From the NCBI GenBank assembly GCA_948567375.1, contig OX419755.1, forward strand, positions 24,185,001 to 24,249,000: a stretch of DNA of 64,000 nt, given 5' to 3'. Below, piece after piece: positions 20,650 to 33,100 of this stretch; within the stretch, counting starts at the first letter, position 1, and the number at the start of each line of letters is the position of its first letter. The notes below the pieces were generated by a model that saw nothing but the letters and a program-made list of their open reading frames with translations, was not told the DNA's origin and searched no databases. A program made the position numbers and the translations under genes. The DNA comes from Lunularia cruciata. Taxonomy: Eukaryota > Streptophyta > Marchantiopsida > Lunulariales > Lunulariaceae.

Positions 20650-23600
20650 AAATGAAGGATGGGGTCTTCATCAAGCCATACAAGGGAGAGATGAAAAGGT
20701 AAAATGGGGCTAAGCTAGAATAGAGTCTATATGAGAAATCTGCACTACTGCACCTACAATATCCGAGCTATGCAAGTTATGTGGTCTACAAACAACGGGA
20801 GCATCCGAAGAAGCATCACCTAGTGTGATTTCTCTCCTATGGATTGCACCAGCCACTGCCCTCTGCAGAGCAATGGACACACGCTGTCTAAATATGCTAC
20901 AAAGTTTGAGAGTGAGAGTGGTACCCTTGGCGCCCAACGTGATGAGCTCTCACGCACTCCCTGACAAATGTGTCTAACGCTGTGTCCATTGCTCCATATA
21001 ACTCCAAGGTTAGAGGAACAAAGAGGTGACCTCGCTGCATGCCTCTATACTTGGAGACCTTGCGACTTGCTGCTGCACTCGCCGCCCATCTAGGGGGATG
21101 GGTTATCCCCCTGTATCTCGCGTAGGGTCAGTAACCACAACATCCGCTATTGTCACCTGATCATCTTGGACCAAGTATAAATTGTAAGTCATATAAGTCA
21201 TATATCATCTGAATGAGAATCTGTCTTATTCTACTTAGAATGGCATAGCTATGTAAGTCACATGAATTATATATCACTTGGAGCATCCAAAGAAACATCA
21301 CCTAGTGTGATTGTGTACTTTGTGTTGCACCAACCTATGTTTTCTTTGAAGCAATGGATACTCACTGTCTAAATAAGGTATAAAATAGTAGATGAAAGTA
21401 ATTCCTCTTGTCATCTTATATGTGAAACTCTTAGGCAACCCTTGACAAACATGCTAAACACCATAACCATAGCTCCATATAACTCAAAGACTATAGAAAC
21501 AAAGAGGTGACCTTACTATATAACTCTATATTTGGAGACCTTGGTTGTTGCTACTTCACTTGCCATCTATCATGGAGGATGAGTAATTGTCTCCTTTAAA
21601 ATTGCATTGCATGTAAGATCCATAACCATAACAACTACTTTGGTCAATTTATTGTCTCTGAGTAAATACAAGCTTGCCTTAACTTATGTTGCATGCAATT
21701 CATACAAAAATTTGCTCCAAATAAATTATCTACTCTCTTATCCCATTGCAAACACTATAACGGCATCATGTGTAGCTATCATTTTTCCTAAAAAAAAAAA
21801 AACAAGTCATGTAAACCTCAACTATATCCAAGGTAGTATCACATTCACCACAAGTGAGTAATAAAGTGTGGAACTAACCTAGACTTTGCCTTATTATTAT
21901 AGTGAAATTAGCAAGTTCATGTTAGAGTACCTTAATGCAAGGTCAAGCCAAGATCAAAAAGCTTCCATCCTTTCCAAAGCAAGAGCAAACAGAAATAGTT
22001 AGTGCAAGACAAAATGTCTTAATGTAAAGTTAAGCTAGAATCCAAAAGCCTACCCCCTTACCAAAGTAGGAGCAAAGACCTGTGCAAAAGCAAAGATGTA
22101 TTCTAATATAGAGTAAACCTTCCAATAATGAGAACCTCTTATTAGTGACATCCTCTCATTAATAAACAAGAGTCTTAGCAAATTTAGCCTATAGCTAACA
22201 AAATTATCTTTTAGTGACAAATGTCACTAGAAAACAATAGTTGCATGGTAGCCCAATAGTAACAATTCTATATAGTATGAATAATGAGGATTTGACACAT
22301 TCCTTGTTCTACAATATTGATTATTGTCAAACTTCTTCAAGCATTTCTTGTTAATCAACAACAATGCCATCAAAATTACATTTACTAGGAGTAGAGAAAT
22401 TAATATATTGATTGAAAATGATGTTTGTGATGATAGGAAGGCAACCTGCTTTGATAAAGCACTATCAAAAGTCTTCTTGTTGATTTCATTGGACGCTGAG
22501 GGGACAAAACCAAGTGCATTGTGCAAGTACATATGATTGTTGAGTGAAAATTGGGACCTAGATGCATGCTCACTATTTGCCCAAATCTCATACTTAGCAA
22601 GTAGATGATTGAGTTATAAAAATTCCTTTGAAAGAGCAAATGATGCCTTGATCAAGTGCTTGGCAATCACTATTTACATTGGGCAAAGAAGAAGATGATA
22701 GTAAAGTTTTGAAACTTCAAGAGTATTTCCTATGAGCCAACCGGATTTAAGATTTGATTATCTAGACATGAGATAAACAATTATCTTGGACAATATAGAA
22801 AGAGCAATTGCATTGCTTGGAAATTATGTTGTGGAGTTTAGGGTTGTTTGTGGAGTTGTACATACATGTGGAGTAAGCACATATAGCTTGATGGTTGTAG
22901 ATAATGCTAAATGCCTTAATATCAAGTACAGATTTTGGGATCGATGGATATGCACCCTTTATGATAACTTAGGTATGAAACTTCTTGTCTCAAGCACTAA
23001 TACCTAGATTTATAATTAATTGTTCTTTGCTTTACTTGACTCCACAATCATTTATATTGATCATGCAAAATGATTGTGATGATGGTTTATAATAGATTCA
23101 TTTTTATTGATAGTGCATTCAAGAAGGATAATTTCTCCAACTTTGTCTTCACTTCACAATCTTGTACTTCTTTACATCAACCAATATTTGTGTAAATAAT
23201 CAAACACAAAGATAAAACCCAATACTAATCACCAAGCACCCAAAATAAAGAGTATATATAACAAGGGAGTAAAGAAGATATATAGAGCAAAGTGCACCAA
23301 TGTCCTTAGTTCAAAACATTCAAAAGATATAATGGAAGGCCTTAAGAATCTATGCTTGTACTTATAGCCATGAACAAAAACAGAATTAAAATATATGCTT
23401 TGAACAAAAGCCATACACCTTGAACAAAATTTTATGCTTTGAAAAAAATATTGTGCTCCAATTTGAGTGTGTACTAACCTTCCAATAGTGACATCTAGCT
23501 CTATTATTAATGTATAACATTGTTGGGAGGTTGTGCACCCTTCAATAAAGGGAGAGTAATAAACTCCCAATAATGATAATGATATAAACCATAGTACCAA

Positions 23601-24552
23601 TGAGTGACATTCTTGAGAGGTTTCGATTTATAACACAAGGAATGGATGGGTTAACTATAAGATAATGTAGAGCTTGTTTGTCCATCAAGGAAGACTATAA
23701 ACCTCTAGTCAAAACAAAAAGATAAAGAGGTACATCATGGTAGGTCATCTAGTGCCTAAGGTAGAAATCATGTCTTGTCTGCTACAAGAATACTTGGAGA
23801 TCAAATGATCCCTCATCCATCTTCATCTCATACTTCTTCAAGATTGGCCTATCCAAAACCATAAAATGAGAAGAAATGAGAATTAATGATGCAAGGAATG
23901 CCTCACTGACCAAAGACACTCTAGATATTTTCTATGACTACATGCTACATACTCAAAGTCCTTGGTCTAATAATATCATCAAAGACTCATATGTCCTTTT
24001 ATCAAAGGTATTCAAAATTTTGAGGAATGTCAAAATAAAGAAAAACCATACAAAGTAAGTAGGTCAATCAATGAGCAATCCTAGAAGAGAGTATACCAAA
24101 AACCACATATGAATCTGCTACTAGAGGAAGGTCATCTATATGAAGGATATTATCTATCCTATATGACATCTCCACTGGATCTCCAAGAATACATGAATTA
24201 TTTTTAAATGTTATACATCTCTTTGAAAGTTGGAGGGGAAGAAGAATACTTAAATGGAATCATGCACTACACTTTGACATCTTGAATCTAAAGCTTACAT
24301 GATAAACCTTATTACTTAAATTGTCAAATTCTACTTAATCTAGTCCAAAATAATATCATAATATGTGTATCTAAAGAGAAGTAAAAGATCCAACGTGGCA
24401 TAGCTAATGTAGTAGATAAAAGAGCCAAAAAATAAGCAATTACCCCTTTGGAGATCTTCCTCTTATATACCAACAATTTCCTAAACATCTCTCATAACTC
24501 CCTTTGACAAGCTATACTAGTAGTAAAGAGATTAGAGGGAACTATAGAAGGA
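20650..24552 (-). mobile_element. LINE (non-LTR retrotransposon) copy A, 3' part
   Basis: Minus-strand sequence parallel to LINE copy B (35072-36985). The 3' tail is at 20650-20735. The C-terminal ORF segment at 20937-20710 (RVSIALQRAVAGAIHRREI) is typical of the end of plant and algal LINE polymerase ORFs. A Cys/His motif region lies at about 21850-21760, and reverse-transcriptase palm sequence at about 24160-24470. Coding is heavily broken. About 1.5 kb at roughly 22090-23625 has no counterpart in copy B. The element is cut at 24552 by the family B retrotransposon and resumes at 31436. Confidence 0.75.
22090..23625. other. Sequence inserted in LINE A relative to LINE B
   Basis: Copy B goes directly from aggagcaaagacatg to gaggaatggatgaatc (35946-35985). 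In copy A the equivalent flanks (ccaaagtaggagcaaagac at 22062-22080 and acaaggaatggatgggtta at 23635) are about 1.55 kb apart. The extra DNA has a repeated phrase, accttccaata with gtgacat, near both ends (about 22120 and 23480), but no coding domain I recognise. Confidence 0.5.
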
Positions 24553-25077
24553 TGTAATCGTCCAAAGATAGGAGACTTCAAGAGAAAACACAAAGCTCTA
24601 CACTCAATCTCTGATGTCCTAAAGGAGCACCTTGACTATATTATGTAGCAAAGGGGACTCCCTCAAAGGAAGCTCCACCCTTGGATCAAATACATGGATT
24701 GGTGATGTCAGCAAGCTCTACCCTTAGATTAGTTGTATGCATAGGTGATGTGTTGGTTTTGATCCTGTCTGGTTGGTTAAACCATCTTTGACCAAAGGGA
24801 ATTTTTAGTGAATCTTCTAGTAGGAATCTCCAAATCACATGTTGAGTTACCATTGGAAAGCTCTCAATAAAACAAACCAAGGGAACTTGTCCATTGAAAA
24901 TATGTCTAGCTTTTGGTATTACAAATTCATGCTATTTTTGGCTCCTACTCTATTAGTAGAAGTACACTTTTGGTGACACCTATATCTGATCTACCTAGAC
25001 CATCATACATAACATCCTTCTAGATGTTTCTGGGCAACTTTCACCTCTAGATGACATATCTTGTTATTGGTATTATA
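24553..25077 (-). repeat. 3' LTR of family B element
   Basis: About 525 bp, paired with 30906-31435. On the minus strand it starts TATAATACC (TG mutated to TA), directly after a polypurine tract. It shares blocks with family A LTRs (aataccaa near the start, caccaaaag, acttctactaatagag), so A and B are related families. Confidence 0.88.
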
Positions 25078-25079
25078 AA

Positions 25080-25092
25080 CCTCTCCTCTTTT
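25080..25092 (-). other. Polypurine tract of family B
   Basis: Reads AAAAGAGGAGAGG on the minus strand just before the 3' LTR, like the tract before the family A LTR at 984-996. Confidence 0.75.
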
Positions 25093-26282
25093 AAGACACA
25101 ACATCCTTGTTGTGAAGCTATTGCTCAAAAGATTTCACTAACACTAGTGCATTGGTCAAGTTGACTATTGGATCCCATGTTGCTTCATGTAGTGTGTACT
25201 CTTTCTAATGTAAAAGATATTCCACATGCAAATAAATGGTACCTCGGATGCGTGTTTGGAGAATATATTTGACTTCATATTCCTTCATGTCATCAATAAG
25301 TGTTGGACAAGGTCAAATTTCCTATATGGAAGGAAAGTGGCATCATCGGGAGGCATATTTACATAGTAAGGAAACAAAGAATACTAGATGAATCTTCATG
25401 TTTGGCGGTAGCTCAAGATGGCAAGCCATTGTACCGATTTGATGAAGGATGAGAAAAGTCCTAATGAAATGAGATTTGAGCTTGCAAGGGCCAATTACCA
25501 TGAGGTTGGTTGTTGATAACCAGACTTGATCCCAAACATTGAACTCCATGTGCCGGCGATGTGCATCTGCATACTATTTCTATTGATTTTGGGCAATATG
25601 AAACCTATGTTTGGCATTCTCTACTCTATGTTGGATCTTGGAAACAAAAGTGTTGACAATATCCACCTTGGTATTGACTTGGCAGATCTTCATCAAACTT
25701 GAATGTGTGAAAAGATGCAATCTATACATGAGGAAGAATGGTGTGATCTATGTGGATACATTCATCGAATTGTTGTATTCAAATTCCACCATTGGAAGTA
25801 AGGTAATTGATTTTGAAGAAACCAAAATGTGTTCTCCAAAATTTTTTGGTGAATTCAGTGCTTGTATTAGTGATGAGCACTCAAGATAAGCCATGGTGAC
25901 AAAAGACTACATCTAAGTACAATTGAGAAAATTGTAGATCAATCACGTCCTTGGTGGTAGGATGCACATGAGTCATTTTGTTGAGTCGGTCAAGAAAGAC
26001 TATGATGGAGTCAACCCTTGAGGTGGTCTTGGGCAATTTGCAAACCAAATCCATGCTTACCTATTCCCAATGTTGTGTAGGAGTAGGAAGGGGTTGAAGA
26101 AGTCCTATGGGAGCTTGATTAGAAGCTTTATTTTGTTGATAGAGTAGGAAACTTCTAATATGCTCCATCACATCATTGCTCATCTTGGGCCAATAGTAAT
26201 GGCATTTTGGCTCTATCCAAGTCTTGTCCACTCCAATGGCATGATCATGGCATTTTGCTAGGATATTGGTTCTTATGTCCAT
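25093..26282 (-). pseudogene. Family B integrase and chromodomain
   Basis: From 26282 downward: a degenerate zinc-binding region (KCHDHAIGVDKTW, CHYYWPKM, with cysteines of the HHCC motif lost), then core remnants. At 25549-25343 is a C-terminal segment almost parallel to the family A pol (DQVWLSTTNL, HLELPPNMKIHLVF). Beyond this, about 25330-25095 keeps chromodomain traces (VEYLLH, HEATWDP). Stops and frameshifts throughout. It ends at the polypurine tract. Confidence 0.8.
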
Positions 26283-26632
26283 GTCATCTGGGATCCGTAA
26301 CCTACCATCACAAAAAGTGAGTCCTTGGGTATTGGTGACACCTTTGGATGATCAAGCTCCTACAATCTTTGGTTAGTTTTTGTAGTACCAAGCATCCTTA
26401 GCCAGAATTTAGGGTCCATCTTGACCCCTGCCACTAGATTTTTTACCATAGGCATTTGGGTGAATGCATCTGCAAGTTGCTTCTTGCCTTCCACATATGT
26501 AATCATCATGTTGAACCTTTGTCTCCACTTTGCCTACCAAATCTGTTGATGAGATAGATCTTTTTGTGTCTTGAGGTAGACTAGAGGTTTCTGGTCTATC
26601 TCCACTACAAATGCCTTCTTGCCAAGGTACTT

Positions 26633-26748
<116 letters not shown>

Positions 26749-27282
26749 TAATGGCCAACTCTTCTCAATTGGTGGTGTGATAATTGCATTCAGTCACTGA
26801 CAGTTTCCAAGAGAAATATGCAATTGGGTGCCATTCGTCATGCCAGTCTTGTTGTAGGACTGCTCCTATTGCTACGCTTGATGCATCTATAGCCAACTTG
26901 ATTGGATGTTTGGGTCATACCATTTCAAGATTGGTGCATGTAATGCATCTTTCAATTCCTAAAAGGCCAATTCTTGTATGGTTCTCCACATCTACTTCTT
27001 CCACTTGCCAAGTATAATTGTTAGAGTTTGTGTAACCTTAGAGAAATCCTTGACAAATCAATGGTAGAACCCCATCATCCCAAGAAACTCTTGAGTTGAG
27101 TCTGATCTTCTAAAGCACTTCATTTTTGAATGACCTCTACTTTATCTATTAACACTTGGATACCTTTTGCAATTACTCTATGACCCCAAGTAGTCTACTT
27201 CAGACTTGCCAAACTTGCACTTTGATATATTGGCATACAACTCATTTTGTCATAGAATCTAAAGGACTTCTCATAGATGTTG

Positions 27283-28019
27283 TGTAATACCAAGAGCTAG
27301 CCATATGGTCTAGATGTGAAATTTGGTTTGGTAACATCTAGAATGATGTTATAAATTATGGTCAAAATAGATCAGATAGAAGTATCACCAAAAGAGTACT
27401 TCCACTAATAGAGCAAAAACCAAAATAGACTTGAGAACCTTAGAACCAATAGCTAGATATATGATTTAAAGGTGAGAATTGGTTTGGTAACATCTGGGAA
27501 GATTTTACACATGATGGACTAAATAGATTAGAAAGAGATATCACCAAAAGGGGACTTCTACTAATAGAGTAGGAACCAAAATATGTCAAATCTTTGAAGG
27601 CAATTTCGGAGGCCTAAACGGATGAATTAGGCCTAAAAAATGTGCAAACCCCCCCTCCCCCAATAGATGAAAGGCTGGCTTTCCCTCCCTAGGGTTTTCT
27701 TGTCAAGATCTTTCCAACAGTACCTTACTCATGTGATTCCAAGACTCCTACAAGAAGATTCCCTAAAATATTCCCTCCAATCAAAGCTTGTTTGACCAAC
27801 TAGATAGGACCTAGACCGACATGTCACCCATCCAAGTAAGTAATCCAAGGGTGGAGCTTGCTGACATGTCACCTATCTGTGTGCCTAATCCTATGGTGGA
27901 GCTTCCTTGGAGTAGATACTCTTTGTCTATATAATAAAGAGAAGGTGCTCCTTTGGGGGACCAAATGTTGAGTGTGGAATTTGTGTTTCTCTCTCTTCTC
28001 TTGTCCTTAGAGTATTACA
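27283..28019 (+). repeat. Solo LTR, family A, inside family B reverse transcriptase
   Basis: 737 bp with intact ends TGTAATACC and ATTACA. Homologous along its length to 999-1730. The flanking pentamers tgttg (27278-27282) and agttg (28020-28024) differ at one base, the 5-bp target duplication expected of a gypsy element. Removing the LTR and one pentamer restores continuous RT homology. A TATA box lies at 27928-27937. Confidence 0.95.
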
Positions 28020-28901
28020 AGTTGCTTGTGTTCCATCATTGTCTTACTATAGACAAGGATATCATCTAGGAAAATGATAATAGATTTATCCACGTGTAGA
28101 TGAAATATATCATTCAGACTCATGAAAGTGGTTGGTGTGTTAGGAGACCAAATGGTATCACCAGGTACTCAAAGTGACCATACCTCATTTGAAAGACAAT
28201 TTTGTGAAATTCTTCCTCCACAATCCAGATCTGGTTGTAACCGCTTTGCATATCAAGTTTGGTGAAGTGTTTTTCCCCATTGAGTTGATCAAATAGATCA
28301 TCCATGCGAGATAAAGGTATTTATTCTTCACTATTTATTGATTTAGGCCCTGGTAGTCAATGCACATGCGCATTATACCATCTTTTTCCTCACAAACAAG
28401 ACAAGACCCCCATATGGTGATGCAATGGGTTGGATAAAATCTGTAGCATATCCTTGATTTGAGCCTTACATTCCTCCAACTCAAGAGGTGATAGATGATA
28501 TGGGGCCTTACAAAGAGGTGTCTTCTTAGGAATTATCTCAATTTTATGGTCTACTCTTCTATTTGGTGGTAATCCTAAGGGTAGGTCATCCAAGCAAACA
28601 TCTTGAAACTCATTGACCACATCTTTCAATTTCTCAAGAACTTGTCTATCAAGTTGTGCACTTTAGACTTCTCTTATTGGACCCATGAAACATCTATATA
28701 TCTTACAGATAGCTATTGTTCTTAAGACATAGAGAGGTAATTCTTGCCTATGTGCTCTATATTTAACCCAATGATCTTCCATTTTCAATTTCTTACTATT
28801 TTCTTCCTCCACTTGACCGTGGGGTTGTAGTACTCCATCCATGCCATACCTAAGATTGCATCATAATGAGCTAACCATATTACTTGCCTCTCAATTGGTT
28901 C

Positions 28902-30279
28902 TCAATACCCTCCTACAAAGAGTGTTATCTTTCTAGGTAACTTCTCAATCCTCTTTATCTGCACATTAGCTAATTCTACTTCTTCATTCTCATCCTTCTT
29001 TAGATCCATCCCCAACCTTCTTGCAATAAAGTGAGACAAAAGATTCTTTGTTGGTCTAGGGTCTATCAATACTCTCACCTGATTGCCTTCTAGGACTCCA
29101 TTTACAACAATCAATTGTGAGTTTGTCTTCCTCAATCTCTATGTACTTGTTCTCTTCCTTTATCCACTTTTCCTCTTCTCCATTAAGCCAATAAGGCCAC
29201 AAGGTATATTTACTAGTGATCTTCATTTTCCAATGTGTTTCCACATCCTCCTCTTCAATTCATCTCTCCATGCTATTCAAAGATTTCATGTATGGAGGCT
29301 GAGGACCTCTCAAGAAAGAAGTATAACAATTGATGGCTAGATGCCCAACTTGATTGCAATTATAACAATGATTTTTTTTGCTCAAGTCCCTTCTCCTCAT
29401 GGGACCCCATCTCTCCTTTCTTTGACCCATCCCCATTCTCCTTGGAATGGTCATGCTCTTGTTCTTAGAACCAAATATTGCCCAATTCCATAGAAACCGG
29501 TCCAACAAAGTGTCTTGTTTCAGTCCAATAATGTGGAGTTAGAACTACCCATTCACCTCCTCCAAGTGCCCCTGCGATCTCTGAGTGGAAGCAATGGCTT
29601 CAAAAATCATGCAAGGGTTTTGTACCATTACTTCTTGGCAAATTTGCTCTTTTAACCCTTGTTTGAAGTTGTCCAAAGCTTCTATTAGACACATGTCAAT
29701 TATTGCAACTTGTAGATCAAGGAATGCCTCCGTTGTACTCTTGTACACTATTCTTCTTCTTCAATCCCCATAATTTGGTTTGGGCCTTATGCACAAAATC
29801 ATGGATTGGAAATTGTTTAGTAGTCCTTCTTGCATGGTTGTCCAAGTGACTTCTCTTCCTTCTGCCAAAATTGATCATTCCCAAGCATCATACCATGTGA
29901 GGGTCTTATTGGTCAAGTACCCACATGCAAATACATTGGCAAAATGATTGGTGATTTAAGCTATGAACAATTGAAAATATAGATTTATTCTCAAAATCTG
30001 GTTCTCCACTACTCCCATGGACCATTATCCGTTGTAAAGCTCAATATTTCATGTCTTCTTCATCCGCAATAATAATGTGGCTTCATTGTTGACCGGGGCT
30101 AGTGTTCTTGACATGAGTGACTCTCCAAGTACTTTGGCCACTGGTATTGGATTTTGAGACGATTCCCCTTCTTGCATTGCTTGATCATTCATGAATGTCC
30201 ATACTTGACTTTGCAATGCATCCATGGTCATCTTGGTCTTCCAAAACTTGTTCGACATCCCTTGCATTCCTTGTATCAA
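28902..30279 (-). pseudogene. Family B gag and protease
   Basis: Gag traces at 30279-30049 and 29748-29545. A good zinc knuckle, CYNCNQVGHLAINC (CX2CX4HX4C), lies within 29508-29260. The protease follows at 29135-28902, where the active-site region reads LIDPRPTKNLLS in place of the usual D-S-G core; the Asp is kept but Ser and Gly are lost, so it would be inactive. Order gag, protease, RT agrees with Ty3/gypsy. Confidence 0.8.
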
Positions 30280-30892
30280 ATCCTACAACTGCGGATCCAT
30301 GATTCCTACACATAGCAATTGCTCAAGTGCTACTTCCTACTTCAATAGGGGATTAATATGATCACTCAAGAGGGGGCATAAACTATAAGGACTACCATTG
30401 GAACTTAAGAGATTATCACTTGTCAATAATATTCCTCACCAAAATTGCGGACTACAAAATCCCTAAACCTTACTTTGGTCTAACCACATAATGGATTTCT
30501 ACTTGAGTTTTGAAAGGGAGAAGATTTGTCACATTCAGATCCATCATAACATAATGTAGATTGTCAAATCCCACTCTTTGTTGTTGATCACCATAGGAAA
30601 AATCACCAGGTTTGGTGAATTCATCACTATCCCCAAGAACTCTGCTTTGAAATGGAAAATGAGATATACTCTCACTTGCTCATGTTAGATGTACATAATT
30701 TTGATGTGGAACAGATTCAAAAACAGAAAGCAGGGTGCAAGATCTTGTCCTCCCAAAGACTCCATCCCATCCTTTGTCTAGCACACTCCTAATTTATTGA
30801 TGGTACTATGGTTTCTCTCCTCAAAATCACTCAATCTCAATAGCACATGTTTTTCCGAGAGGGATGATCCATTCTCTTGGATGGAAAGACTT

Positions 30893-30904
30893 GCTCTGAT
30901 ACCA
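30893..30904 (-). other. Primer-binding site complementary to initiator tRNA-Met
   Basis: Reads TGGTATCAGAGC on the minus strand, the standard iMet primer-binding site of plant LTR elements, one base from the 5' LTR end (...GATAACA). Confidence 0.93.
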
Positions 30905-30905
30905 T

Positions 30906-31435
30906 TGTTATCTTCCAAGGATAGGAGACCTTAAGAGAAACACAAGAGAAAACACAAAGCTCTACACTCAATTTCCAATGCCCAATGGAGCACCTTGATT
31001 GTATTATATAGCAAAGTAGACTCCCCCAAAGGAAGGTCCTCCCTTGGATCAATACATGGATTGGTGACATGTACGTGAGCTCTACTCTTAGATTAGTTGC
31101 ATGTATGGAGGACATGTATGTTTTGTTCCTATTTGGTTGGTCAAACCATCTTTGACCAGAGGGAATCTTTAGGGAATCTTATTGTAGGAATCGCATGGGT
31201 GAGTTACCATTGGAAAGTTCTCAATGAGACAAACCTAGGGAACTTGTCCATCAAAAATATGTCTAGCTTTTGGTATTAAAAATTCAAGTTGTTTTTGGCT
31301 CCTGCCCTATTAGTAGAAATAATCTTTTGGTGACACCTCTATTTGATCTACCTAGCACATCATACACAATATCCTTCCAGATATTACCAAGCCAATTTTC
31401 ACCTCTAGATGACATGTCTAGTTATTGGTATTATA
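30906..31435 (-). repeat. 5' LTR of family B element
   Basis: About 530 bp, aligned along its length with 24553-25077 but with numerous substitutions, so the insertion is old. Starts (minus) TATAATACC as in the 3' LTR and ends just before the primer-binding site. Confidence 0.9.
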
Positions 31436-31620
31436 GGATCACACAAAAGGAATAAGACTTATCAAGGATATGCAAACCTCCCTAAGTTCTCTAAAGATGG
31501 ATGTACATAAAACACTATTAAAGATCTTCTCAATATTGTTCTACAAGATAACTCAATGTAGGTAGATATCTAAAAGTGCACTAATACCAAGAAATGTAAC
31601 CTCACAACTCTCAATGTTGC
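31436..31620 (-). mobile_element. LINE copy A, reverse-transcriptase segment beyond the family B insertion
   Basis: Continues the alignment to LINE B: cacacaaaaggaataagac (31441-31459) matches cacacaaaaggaagaagac in B near 36983. The minus-strand translation around 31560-31470 includes SIFRELREV, equivalent to SIFRELREAGG in copy B. Upstream (beyond about 31620) homology fades and the 5' end is not located. Confidence 0.75.
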
Positions 31621-31739
31621 AACATCAAATTGATGTGGACTAAATTCAAATTGATAACTAAAGTGCTAGTAAAAGTAGGAATAATGTTGACATAGTGATC
31701 TCCACCCTTACTACTACTAAATCACCTAGAACAACTCCA

Positions 31740-32005
31740 TAAAACCATAAATATCATCTAATTTAAAGCAATTGCTAAGATCTAGGATCTAGCATCTAGC
31801 ATCTAATAATTGACCAATTGACATAAAATATCTCCCTTATTGTTGCTACAGCCAAGCAAACAACTAAAAGTATCATCTAGTTGAAAGCAATCTTTAAGAT
31901 ATTCATAAAATGTACTTGACAAGCCCAGCTTAATACAAGCACTAAAAATATTATCTATTTGAAAGCAACCTCTAAGTTATTCATAAAACATCCTTGACAA
32001 GCCCC
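31740..32005. repeat. Degenerate repeats of a 35-70 bp motif
   Basis: A motif of the form tatcatcta-ttgaaagcaat-taagat-ttcataaaat occurs at about 31748, 31868 and 31947, the last two also sharing cttgacaagccc. Spacings are about 120 and 79 bp, so the array is irregular. Origin unknown. Confidence 0.5.
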
Positions 32006-33100
32006 ATTAAGAGCGGTGTGGAGTTGTGTACAATATGTAGAATAATATTATAGACATAATGAAGAGATACAAACAGCCATATACAATAGTAAGGGCTTAT
32101 GCCATTCTACTATTCTCTCTTACATGTCATATACTATCCTAATCAAGAGTCAAATTGGAATGTAGTATCTTGTGAGTAAATAGTATTTTTTAAGTAAAAC
32201 TGTCTCTTAAACTTAGAGCCCAAATGGATTTCTATTATAAGATAGCATATTCTCTTGTATAGAATCTGCAAAATCTAGTAGTCATTTATCTCTACCTTGT
32301 ACACTGCACCTAGTGCAATGAAGATACAATCATAGAAGTAAGAGAAATAAGAACCATGCTCTTATCCAAGGTATTGTATGCAAATTAATCTAGTAGTAAG
32401 TAAAAAATCTGTCTAGCATTATCATAGAATACACAAACAAACTTGTAGAATAAGGACCAATATGGAAAACTGGTCTTAAATAACTCCAAAATATAGTACG
32501 TTTGGTAAATAACCACTCCATGACTTGATTGGTTACCCTTAAATTGTTAATAAAATAATTGATGTAGCATATGTAACCCTTGATATCAACCATATCAATA
32601 TGATTGCATGTCTCCTATGGGTATACTAATGATCCAATTGTAGTCTTTGTACATCTTTCATATATGAATCTTTACTCTAATGAGGTGAGGAGTCTATGAT
32701 GTGTTGGGTATGGAATACTCACACCCCGCTAAGTTGCCACATACTGATAAGTGAAGTTCTAGTTAACACAAAAAGAATGATAATAATATAGGATACTTTG
32801 TCCGGTATCCATATTTATAAAAGTAGATAACAACAAATCACACAGCTTCACCTGAGTGAATATTCACTCTTAAAACAATAAAAACTATAAATACTCTTAC
32901 CTTTTACTTCACTTTTTCAATTATTTTCAAACTAGTTTTCAAGAGAACTTAGATATGAAATAAAGAAATTCAAAACAAAACATCACAACCCAATCACTCT
33001 GATGCTAAAAAAATCAGTAAAACCTCTCAAAAACTCCAAACGAAATAATATCTTCTTAAAGAATTCTCCGTAACGAAATCTCCATAACCTTCAATTTGGA
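32006..33100. other. A+T-rich DNA, possibly decayed LINE 5' region
   Basis: No motif recognised on either strand. It may be the upstream part of LINE A, but copy B is truncated before this point, so it cannot be compared. Confidence 0.3.

Noticed and set aside
31740-32005. Pentatricopeptide-repeat-like phrases on the minus strand
   Set aside because: Spacing of 79 and 120 bp does not fit 35-residue units and the frames are broken; kept only as degenerate DNA repeats.
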